Shown here in pieces: positions 1-5,537 of a stretch of DNA of 7,387 bases (the stretch's first letter is position 1; the number at the start of each line of letters is the position of its first letter). The translations under genes and the position numbers were made by a program. The notes below the pieces were generated by a model that worked only from the letters and a program-made list of their open reading frames with translations, was not told where the DNA came from and searched no databases. Origin of the DNA: Candidatus Zhuqueibacterota bacterium (lineage in GTDB: Bacteria > Zhuqueibacterota > Zhuqueibacteria > Thermofontimicrobiales > Thiofontviventaceae); assembly GCA_014729735.1 (NCBI GenBank), contig WJJN01000725.1, positions 1 through 7,387 of the forward strand, written 5' to 3'.

Positions 1-183
1 ATCGTGGATTTGCTTGGCAGAAGAGTCCGAACATTATACGAAGGCTATCAACCAAACGGATTGCACACCATCCTGTGGGATGGCATGAACGACTCTTATC
101 AGCCTGTTGCATCCGGCGTATATATCGTTCGCATCGAAGCGGAGAACGCGATTCGAACGAAAAAAGTGACATTGATTCGATAG
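1..183 (+). CDS. C-terminal end of a secreted protein with a T9SS sorting domain (5' partial)
   Basis: Frame 1 is open from the window edge to TAG at 181-183 and gives the last 60 residues of a protein. They read as the beta-sandwich tail used as a type IX secretion (Por) sorting signal, related to the FlgD-Ig type: VDLLGRRVRTL, then a WDGMND turn, PVASGVYIVRIEA, and a basic end KKVTLIR. In this family the tail is recognised at the outer membrane, and the cargo is exported and usually anchored or released at the surface. The catalytic or binding part of the cargo lies left of the window, so its function cannot be named. The tail is typical of Bacteroidota, Ignavibacteria, Calditrichota and KSB1-like bacteria and is the main clue to the host. 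The codon use and G+C look more like the right-hand efflux genes than the AT-rich middle. The gene ends in a clear terminator 17 bases later. Confidence 0.85.
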   Translation: MVDLLGRRVRTLYEGYQPNGLHTILWDGMNDSYQPVASGVYIVRIEAENAIRTKKVTLIR

Positions 184-199
184 ATTAGCTGCGGACTTT

Positions 200-240
200 G
201 GCTAAGCCCGGTGTTGATAAAAAAGCCGGGCTTAGCTTTT
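200..240 (+). terminator. Rho-independent terminator of the T9SS cargo gene
   Basis: A perfect 11-bp stem pairs 201-211 (GCTAAGCCCGG) with 226-236 (CCGGGCTTAGC), with one further G-T pair outside and a 14-base loop. The 3' arm runs straight into TTTT. It lies just after the TAG at 181-183, so it closes the secreted-protein gene and isolates it from the island downstream. Confidence 0.9.
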
Positions 241-656
241 CATGCGAGCTATTGAAGAGTTACGTGATTTAGGCATTTGGTGGATTTTTTGACAGCGTTT
301 GCAAAACGAATTCGTTCGCGCTACCAGACATTAGCGATAGCCCAAAACTAAAAAAGCAGTGAAACAGTTTTTAAGGAAATGGAGTGGTTCGCTCTTGAAA
401 ATGAATTATTGCCATATTTTGAGGGTGATATTTTACGATTCGTTTAATACCTTTGATATAGATTATCTATCCTATAACTGCTCATTACTTTTCTTGATCT
501 TTAATTTTCTCAATAGCAGCAATGCCATCAAACTGATTGACTCTATGATTTTATTAAAATATTTGAGACGTTCTTGTTCTATGTAATATTCAAATTGTGA
601 CAGAATGTAGTTCGCATTACTACAGAACATCTACAAGAAATACTTTTTAAAAACAC
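241..656. other. AT-rich intergenic stretch without a convincing gene
   Basis: No + strand reading frame here looks like a protein. A GTG-started 75-codon frame at 359-586 has low-complexity, hydrophobic content and no ribosome site. A 12-bp palindrome AACGAATTCGTT sits at 305-316 and might be a protein-binding site, but there is no promoter beside it. On the minus strand, 630-472 can be read as a 52-residue peptide beginning MFCSNANYILSQFEYY. A one-base shift gives a protein-like end, FDGIAAIEKIKDQEK, stopping at 487-485. This may be the end of a decayed gene or chance. The stretch marks the left edge of the island. Confidence 0.45.
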
Positions 657-694
657 CAATTTTTATTGACTTTATGAATTGTTTTTTGTAAATT
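657..694 (+). promoter_or_regulatory. Putative promoter of the PIN-like gene (repeated upstream of vapBC)
   Basis: A -35 box TTGACT (666-671) is followed after exactly 17 bases by a -10 box TAAATT (689-694). The whole 38-bp block matches 4638-4675, in front of vapBC, at 33 of 38 positions without gaps, and the two boxes and their spacing are identical. Transcription would start near 701, leaving a leader of about 100 bases before the ATG at 803. The recurrence supports real function. The boxes fit a sigma-70 pattern (TTGACA/TATAAT) better than the TAnnTTTG pattern usual in Bacteroidota. Confidence 0.55.
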
Positions 695-802
695 CAGTGT
701 TCATGTCATACAGATTTGCGTAGAACTTGTTAGAAAAATAAAAAATAGTGAAATCATCTAACATAGTAAATCAAAAATTGGAAGTGAATTGAATTTAAAA
801 TT

Positions 803-2137
803 ATGAAAAAGACTTATAAAGCTTACAAACAACCTTCAGGTAATGATTTTAAACTACTTTGGGAAAAAGCAACTTTTGTATTTGACTCAAATATTCTTCT
901 GAATCTATACCGTCTCCAATCAACTGCGAGGAACAGTCTGCTGAACGTATTAGAGAAATTAAATGACAGAATTTGGATCCCTTATCATGTTGGGCTTGAA
1001 TTCTATAGAAATAGACTCAATACCATCTCAAAACAAGAAGAATTAGTTAGGAAAATTAAAAAACCGGTGAAAAATATCTCATCCTCCTTGGCTGGTGAGT
1101 TTTCTAAGCTAAATATAAGAGAACGGCACTTCCCTATTGACATAGGATCTTTTTATACAGAGCTAGATAAGTTGTCAGATAAATTTTTAGATAACATCGA
1201 AGAAATAATAAAGAAGCAACAAGGTATTACTGACGATGATCATATTAGAGACGAAATTGAACATTTGTTCACAGGTAGAGTTGGTATTCCACCTAAAAAT
1301 CAAGACATACTCAACAAACTAAAAAACGAGGGAAAAGATCGTTGTAAGAACAAAATTCCACCTGGCTTTAAGGATTATGAAGATAAAGACTAAATTGGTG
1401 AGTTCTTATGGGGCGGAATTAGATATCAACGCAATTTGGGTGACTTCATCATTTGGAAGCAAATAATTGAATTTGCCAATGATGATGGAATAAACGCACT
1501 GGTTTTCGTGACCGATGACGACAAGGAAGATTGGTGGCTCAAAATAGGGAATAATACCATAGGGCCTCACCCAGAATTAGTTGACGAAATATTACATGAA
1601 GCGAAACTGGATCAATTCTATATGTACAATTCTGAGCGCTTCTTAAAATATGCAAATAAATATTTAGATACTAAAATTTCAGAAGATACTCTTATAGAGG
1701 TTAGAGATGTCTCACAACTAACTCACGCTTCTAATAAGATGCCACCAAATACCTTCAAAATCATTGCACCAACAGAAACAGAAGTCAATGAAGAATACAT
1801 TGAAGTCGTTGGTACTGGCGCTATTCCTGGAAGGAACATCATTTTAGTGACATCGCTTCATGGACTATACCTTGCACCCCAGTTAGAAGATCAGCCTATC
1901 GCGGACAGCAAAGGAAATTGGCAGCATAGTCGATGTCATCTATTTAATCGTGGTAAACGGTGGATTTATGCTTTAGCAGTTAGGGAAGAAGACAAAGAGA
2001 GAGTTTTACATCTCTTAAAAGAATATGGCGAATCTCCTGTAGAAGATTCAATAAGTGTGTTCGAAGATATTCTTAAGGATGAAGGTATTCCATATCAAAT
2101 AACACTGGGAAAGTATTTAATACGTAGAGGAGCATAG
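803..2137 (+). pseudogene. PIN-like domain ribonuclease (DUF4935/PIN_8 type), interrupted by one in-frame TAA
   Basis: A single frame runs from ATG 803 to TAG 2135-2137 (444 codons) and is broken only by TAA at 1391-1393 (codon 197). Both sides align with one PIN-like family. The N-terminal half carries FVFDSNILLNLYR (acidic D28) and GLEFYRNR (E66). The C-terminal half carries GDFIIWKQ (D214) and VFVTDDDKEDWW (D238-D239), followed by the FYMYNSERFLKYA end typical of the family. These acidic residues form the metal-binding nuclease site of PIN proteins, which cut RNA. Residues about 333-444 form an extra domain with PGRNIILV, a PQ pair, and KGNW. It looks beta-rich and is of unknown role. No Shine-Dalgarno site is obvious before 803. 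After the stop the only nearby in-frame initiation codon is TTG 1436, with no ribosome site, so the second half is probably not made alone. The lack of other damage suggests a recent nonsense mutation, a base-call error, or readthrough. Confidence 0.75.
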
Positions 2138-2238
2138 GGAAGTTAATCTAACACTTAACAACTGAACAAATATTTCTAACAAACCATACATTGTATTTGT
2201 TCTCCTGACGCTCGACAAAACCAGGTATGGTTGTCATA
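2138..2238. other. Short AT-rich spacer after the PIN gene, with a weak inverted repeat
   Basis: No gene is seen. An imperfect inverted repeat at 2178-2201 pairs AACAA with TTGTT and TAC with GTA around a tiny loop. It could form a weak hairpin after the PIN gene, but it has no T-run of the kind needed for a firm terminator call. Confidence 0.3.
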
Positions 2239-2465
2239 ATGCGACATGAAACCGTATAATTGAGTGTTTGTGATAGAGCAACTGTTATTTTAACAAACCG
2301 GCAATGTTCCTGACAATAGCTTCCGGTGACTTGCTACCGTTTCATAGTTGACGGAGTGTGAAGCTCATCGGACACGATACCGAAGCGGGTGGAAGTCTGG
2401 AGATGAGAATCCATACAGGGAATTTTCTCTGACAAAAGGCTGAGGTCTGAGCATTAGATTGATTA
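2239..2465 (+). ncRNA. Possible 5' fragment (domain I) of a group II intron
   Basis: This stretch is richer in G+C than the DNA on both sides and has no protein-like frame. It begins ATGCGACATGAAACCG, close to the GTGCGAC start of bacterial group II introns. It continues with features that recall intron domain I: CGGTGACTTGCTACCG (a short hairpin), and a nested stem in which CTCATC pairs with GATGAG around GGAC/GTC and an ACC/GGT hairpin, followed by GAGAATCCA. No intron-encoded reverse transcriptase and no domain V hairpin follow, so if the reading is right this is a truncated, inactive remnant. The resemblance is from memory of intron sequences and was not tested with a covariance model. 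A different structured RNA is possible. Confidence 0.33.
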
Positions 2466-2606
2466 ATAGGATAATCAATTTTAAAAGTTAACTATCGAGT
2501 TGAATACTTGAGGTGTATGATTAGAATTTGCCATATACGATTCTTGGAAGGGAATCGTAATATCTATTAACTACTTAATTTTTTATAATTAAAGTCGAGA
2601 GATTAA
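2466..2606 (+). promoter_or_regulatory. Leader of the kinase gene with inverted repeat and possible -10 box
   Basis: A perfect 8-bp inverted repeat, TACGATTC (2536-2543) with GAATCGTA (2552-2559), has an 8-base spacer and extends by ATA/TAT outside a one-base bulge. It lies about 50 bases before the kinase start and could be an operator or an RNA hairpin. A perfect TATAAT at 2584-2589 lies inside a second, AT-only inverted repeat (2575-2592), but no -35 box stands 16-18 bases before it, so it is only a candidate. A weak ribosome site, GAGAG (2597-2601), precedes ATG 2607 by five bases. Confidence 0.35.
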
Positions 2607-4004
2607 ATGGAAATTGGAGAAATAATTAGAAATCGATTCAAAGTGATAGAAAATATCGGGAGGGGCACACTTAGTGAAATATATTTAGCACATGATGTTG
2701 CGCTGGAACGGAATATTGCGATAAAAATATTTCCAAAATCGTTAAGTAAGCCTGTGGCTGCACGTATTCAGAGAGAAGCTAAGATTTTTGGCAAACTGGA
2801 TCATCCATTAATTGTAAGCCTTTATGATGTATTTATTGACAATGGACAAATTCATTTAATTTTGCAATATATTGAAGGCAAAAATTTATCTCAAAAGTTA
2901 TTATCTAGTACAGTTACGATTGATAAGGCACTAAGTTATTCTTCGGATATTTTCGAGTCTTTGTTCTATATTCATTCAATGGGTATTATTCATCGAGATA
3001 TTAAACCATCAAATATTATAATAAGAGATAACGATGATCGAGCTATTTTAACCGATTTTAATACAGGTAAGTCACTTATTAATGAGACGAATATCACCCA
3101 GACAGGTGGATTAGTTGGAACAATTGCTTATATGCCAAAAGAACAAATAGAAGGCTTGAATGTATCTACATCAGCGGACGTATATTCAGCCGGAGTTGTC
3201 CTTTTTGAGATGATCTTCGGCAGACTTCCATATAAATCAAATAATATATCGGAATTAGTCAATCAAGTAAGAACCGAAGAAATTAGTAAATTCATTTTTG
3301 AACAAAAGGAACTCCCTGAAAAAATTGCTAATCTATTTTTGGGATTGCTATCTAAGGATTCTGATAAGAGACCGTCTGCAAAAGATGCATTTGATACAAT
3401 ACAAGAAATTTTTGTTGATGCTCAGGAAGGTAAAAGTAGAAATCTAGATTTTAAACTGGAAGGATTTGACACTATAGCATCTAAGATTCCATCATATGAA
3501 GCTAAATCTGTATTTGAAACTCAAATGACAAATGATGAGTTGGCAAAGCCAACTGGTTTTTTTGCTGACGATTATGCAAGACATAAAGAATTTAATAGAA
3601 GTATCGAATTTTTTAGATCACATTTAGATCATGATTTTAAAACACTATTAAGCCAAGCTAAAATATCATTTTGGCTTTGGTTCAGTTTCGCTACTATTAG
3701 TTTTTTGATAATAATTGTTGGAGTTATCTTACTATTCCAGAATAAAATAGTTGCAGGCTCAATTACAATCGCTGCAGACATTTTGGTTATTTTTATTCAA
3801 CGTCTTTTTAAAGATAGAGAAGAATATTATCGTAATAAAGCAGAAGTAAAACAAAGTCATTTAGAGCTTGGTAATATATGGAATCTTTCAGTACAAAGTG
3901 TCGATGGAATCTCTGATTTAAATCTTAGAGAAAAGAAATTATCAGAAGTGATTGATGTTTTGATGCAGCGTGTAAAGGACAAATATTTTAATATTAATAA
4001 ATAA
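2607..4004 (+). CDS. Membrane-anchored Ser/Thr protein kinase with a TRADD-N-associated-like two-TM tail
   Basis: The 465-residue protein has a Hanks-type kinase domain at about 11-270: glycine loop IGRGTLSEIY (17-26), Lys40 in AIKIF, helix-C Glu57, catalytic HRDIKPSN (129-136), metal-binding Asp150, and the DVYS-G motif (191-196). It transfers phosphate from ATP to Ser/Thr. Two motifs deviate: DFG is DFN (150-152), and APE reads PKE (177-179), though its Glu is kept. The activation loop offers Thr164, Thr166 and Thr172. After a linker come two close hydrophobic helices, about 355-377 and 380-397, then a charged helical tail to 465. The segment QAKISFWLW...LFKDREEYYRNK resembles the two-TM module attached to TRADD-N domains in bacterial conflict proteins. 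There is no extracellular PASTA or other sensor: the short TM hairpin leaves both ends in the cytoplasm. ATG 2607 is the first start. The gene stands alone between decayed modules and is AT-rich, which suggests horizontal transfer. Its substrate is unknown. A defence or stress role is inference. Confidence 0.85.
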   Translation: MEIGEIIRNRFKVIENIGRGTLSEIYLAHDVALERNIAIKIFPKSLSKPVAARIQREAKIFGKLDHPLIVSLYDVFIDNGQIHLILQYIEGKNLSQKLLSSTVTIDKALSYSSDIFESLFYIHSMGIIHRDIKPSNIIIRDNDDRAILTDFNTGKSLINETNITQTGGLVGTIAYMPKEQIEGLNVSTSADVYSAGVVLFEMIFGRLPYKSNNISELVNQVRTEEISKFIFEQKELPEKIANLFLGLLSKDSDKRPSAKDAFDTIQEIFVDAQEGKSRNLDFKLEGFDTIASKIPSYEAKSVFETQMTNDELAKPTGFFADDYARHKEFNRSIEFFRSHLDHDFKTLLSQAKISFWLWFSFATISFLIIIVGVILLFQNKIVAGSITIAADILVIFIQRLFKDREEYYRNKAEVKQSHLELGNIWNLSVQSVDGISDLNLREKKLSEVIDVLMQRVKDKYFNINK

Positions 4005-4090
4005 CTTAAGTCCTTATATTCAAAAGGATTCGTTGAGGTGAAATTTATTATCCTGAAGTACTCTTAAGAAAATATGTTTCGTATAGAAAT
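4005..4090. other. Short spacer after the kinase gene
   Basis: A weak hairpin pairs 4009-4015 (AGTCCTT) with 4024-4030 (AAGGATT) just after the kinase TAA. It has one G-T pair and no following T-run, so termination here is uncertain. No gene is seen. The upstream part of the old toxin gene that should lie here is missing. Confidence 0.3.
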
Positions 4091-4132
4091 CGTTCAAATT
4101 TTTCAAGCACCAAAATTATCATTTCCCACATT
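4091..4132. repeat. 42-bp imperfect direct repeat, copy A
   Basis: This block matches 5339-5380 at 35 of 42 positions without gaps. The first 15 bases (CGTTCAAATTTTTCA) are identical, and the right part shares AAATTATCATT. The end of the block coincides with the start of the surviving toxin codons at 4128, so it may mark a recombination or insertion point. No inverted-repeat ends or transposase accompany it. Confidence 0.6.
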
Positions 4133-4178
4133 AAGATTAAAGCGATTAATAGAGGCGTGGCGCAATGAGCAAACGTGA
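4128..4178 (+). pseudogene. Remnant of a HigB/RelE-type toxin (last 16 codons)
   Basis: The frame ending at TGA 4176-4178 reads TLRLKRLIEAWRNEQT. This fits the C-terminal helix of HigB/RelE-like toxins that sit directly upstream of NadS/HigA-type antitoxins. It overlaps the antitoxin start (ATG 4165) by 14 bases, the usual arrangement in such modules. Upstream of 4128 the frame turns into repeat copy A and has no toxin-like sequence, so the catalytic part is lost. The match is short and rests partly on its position. Confidence 0.5.
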
Positions 4179-4485
4179 TTTATTTGCTGAATTATCATCG
4201 GCATTATCAGAGGCAAAACAGCATGATCAGGGTAAACTGACGCTAAAAAGCCACAAGGTAGCGATTCCAAAAGAGCTAGCAATTTCCCCGGACGAAATTA
4301 AAAAGATCAGAAAATAGTACAAAATGTCCAGGCAGGTATTTGCCAGATATTTACATACTTCAAGCCGGACGCTTGAGAATTGGGAGCAGGGCAGAAGCAT
4401 GCCGAACGAACAGGTGATCACGTTGTTGCATCTTGTGAAATAGCATCCGGAAACGCTATCTCATATTGCTGACCTTTCCAACTGA
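4165..4485 (+). pseudogene. Decayed HigA/NadS-type antitoxin (XRE helix-turn-helix), two amber stops
   Basis: The frame from ATG 4165 gives MSKRDLFAELSSAL..., the usual opening of NadS/HigA-like antitoxins. It reaches EIKKIRK and then a TAG at 4315-4317. In the same frame it continues as YKMSRQVFARYLHTSSRTLENWEQGR, the conserved XRE-type DNA-binding helix-turn-helix, then has a second TAG at 4441-4443, and finishes HPETLSHIADLSN with TGA at 4483-4485. An intact member would be about 106 residues, bind its toxin and repress its own promoter. Both stops fall where the family has charged residues, so each can come from a single substitution. TAG also ends normal genes here (181, 2135, 4929), so recoding is unlikely. 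A ribosome-site-like GAGGCG lies at 4152-4157. Loss of both partners indicates a dead toxin-antitoxin locus. The following 4486-4635 holds no recognisable gene. Confidence 0.82.
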
Positions 4486-4635
4486 GAAACCAGCACAATA
4501 AATCACTTTATATCCACGATTAGTCGGACTAACAAAAAAACTTCCCGGAACTTCAATGGCTGCCAGTGCCTGTGATGTCTGAACTTCGCCTTATATGACA
4601 AGTTTGAGTTATTACAGCGAACATTCAAAACAATC

Positions 4636-4675
4636 AACAATTGTTATTGACTTTATGAAATTATTTTTTTAAATT
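4636..4675 (+). promoter_or_regulatory. vapBC promoter with adjoining palindrome
   Basis: TTGACT (4647-4652) and TAAATT (4670-4675) are separated by 17 bases, as in the copy at 657-694. A 10-bp palindrome AACAATTGTT (4636-4645) ends one base before the -35 box. VapBC complexes usually repress their own promoter by binding palindromes, so this is a candidate operator. The palindrome is broken in the other copy (AATTTTT in place of AATTGTT). Transcription would start near 4682, about 40 bases before vapB. Confidence 0.55.
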
Positions 4676-4721
4676 GAATTATGGTATTGTGTTAGGTAGG
4701 CATCGAATAAAGGAAATAATA

Positions 4722-4931
4722 ATGAGAACTACAATTAATATACCCGAAGATTTGATTAGAGAAGCAATGAGAGTAACAAAAGCTCCCACCAAAACTGCAT
4801 TAATCAAAAATGCACTGAATAACATAATTCAAAAAAATAAAATAAAATGTTTAAGGAATTATAAAGGGAAAATAGATATCGAAATTGATTTAAATTCAAT
4901 GAGAGATAGGAATGAATTTACTAGTCGATAG
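4722..4931 (+). CDS. vapB: VapB-type antitoxin (ribbon-helix-helix)
   Basis: The 69-residue protein opens MRTTINIPEDLIREAM, the short strand and first helix of the VapB antitoxin family that pairs with PIN toxins. A second helix follows (TKTALIKNALNNIIQ, about 23-37), then a charged tail KGKIDIEIDLNSMRDR that in this family wraps around the toxin and blocks its active site. The N-terminal part should form a dimer and bind the operator. ATG 4722 is chosen because AAAGGA (4709-4714) precedes it by seven bases. An upstream in-frame TTG at 4674 falls inside the -10 box and would sit before the transcription start, so it cannot be used. The stop codon overlaps the toxin gene by 20 bases, which indicates translational coupling. 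The DNA is very AT-rich, like the rest of the island. Confidence 0.9.
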   Translation: MRTTINIPEDLIREAMRVTKAPTKTALIKNALNNIIQKNKIKCLRNYKGKIDIEIDLNSMRDRNEFTSR

Positions 4932-5289
4932 TTCTGTTTGGATTGATTATTTCAGAAGCGGCAAAAATTCGGAGAAATTAGATAATTATATTGATCTAAA
5001 CATCATTTGTATAAATGATTTGATACTCGCAGAATTAATTCCCTTTCTAAGGCTAAAAAGTCAACCACAAGTCATAGAATTATTAAATGAAATTTCGAAA
5101 ATCCCCATAAGTATTGATTGGAGTAGCATAATAGATTATCAAACCGTATGTTTACAGAATGGAATCAATAAAGTTGGAATACCTGATTTAATAATACTGG
5201 ATAATGTAATTCAGAACGATCTGATTCTTTTTTCGCTCGATAAACATTTTGCATTAATCCATCGACATATAAATTTTGAAATAATTTAA
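4912..5289 (+). CDS. vapC: VapC-type PIN-domain ribonuclease toxin
   Basis: The 125-residue protein is a complete, standard-length VapC. All four acidic residues expected in the metal site are visible: Asp6 in LLVDSSVWIDYF, Glu41 in LILAELIPF, Asp92 in GIPDLIIL, and Asp110 in SLDKHF. Free VapC cleaves specific RNAs (in studied cases often initiator tRNA or rRNA loops) and stops growth; here the target cannot be told. The ATG lies inside the last codons of vapB, with a weak GAGAGATAGG ribosome site, so production should depend on vapB translation. No disabling mutation is seen in either gene, unlike the two other nuclease or toxin loci nearby. This is probably the only live toxin-antitoxin pair in the window. 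Confidence 0.93.
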   Translation: MNLLVDSSVWIDYFRSGKNSEKLDNYIDLNIICINDLILAELIPFLRLKSQPQVIELLNEISKIPISIDWSSIIDYQTVCLQNGINKVGIPDLIILDNVIQNDLILFSLDKHFALIHRHINFEII

Positions 5290-5306
5290 GTCAAAAGTCT
5301 GCGCGA

Positions 5307-5334
5307 CGGGACTGCGATGGCAGCAGTCATCCCG
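5307..5334. repeat. GC-rich hairpin downstream of vapC
   Basis: GACTGC (5310-5315) pairs with GCAGTC (5323-5328) around a 7-base loop. CGG (5307-5309) pairs with CCG (5332-5334) across a three-base bulge. It follows the vapC stop by 18 bases and could end vapBC transcription, but the nearest T-run (5348-5352) is too far away for a classical terminator. Its base composition differs from the island and resembles the right-hand host DNA, so it may mark the island's right edge. Confidence 0.4.
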
Positions 5335-5338
5335 AAAC

Positions 5339-5380
5339 CGTTCAAATTTTTCACACCGCCAAATTATCATTCCCCTCATT
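5339..5380. repeat. 42-bp imperfect direct repeat, copy B
   Basis: This is the second copy of the block at 4091-4132, with 35 of 42 positions identical. Together the two copies bracket the decayed higBA remnant and vapBC, in direct orientation. This is the arrangement expected if the segment had been gained, or could be lost, by recombination between them. It may equally be a dispersed intergenic repeat of the genome. Confidence 0.6.
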
Positions 5381-5471
5381 CTGCCCCTATCTTGCACACA
5401 ATCCATTGAAATTTATTTTCCAGCCAAAAGCAATATTAGCTAAGTTACTGAAATTAAGTGCCTTGTCGTTA

Positions 5472-5487
5472 TGGCATATTGCTTGCA
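5472..5487 (+). promoter_or_regulatory. Sigma-54 (RpoN)-type promoter of the efflux gene
   Basis: TGGCA (5472-5476) and TTGCA (5483-5487) carry the invariant GG and GC with exactly ten bases between them, as required for sigma-54 (-24/-12). Transcription would start near 5498, 40 bases before ATG 5538. Sigma-54 promoters need an activator ATPase, so the efflux genes would be under signal-dependent control. No upstream activator palindrome was identified in 5381-5471. Confidence 0.6.
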
Positions 5488-5537
5488 TTCATTAAGAGTT
5501 TGTATTCATCAAGAAAAAGGATGCCATAAGGAAAATA

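Noticed and set aside
359..586. 75-codon + strand frame starting at GTG
   Set aside because: No ribosome site or promoter, and low-complexity hydrophobic content. The opposite strand looks more protein-like in the same place.
1436..2137. Separate gene starting at TTG 1436
   Set aside because: The frame is continuous with the upstream half except for one stop, the start falls inside a conserved PIN motif region, and there is no ribosome site. One broken gene is the simpler reading.
4227..4421. Minus-strand 64-codon frame
   Set aside because: It is the shadow of the decayed antitoxin, whose + strand helix-turn-helix is clear.
4315..4443. TAG recoded as an amino acid in the antitoxin
   Set aside because: TAG ends the T9SS gene, the PIN-like gene and vapB in this window, and the partner toxin is already lost. 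Ordinary decay explains both stops.
4674..4721. Upstream TTG start for vapB
   Set aside because: It lies within the predicted -10 box and would precede the transcript start. ATG 4722 has a good ribosome site and gives the normal VapB N-terminus.
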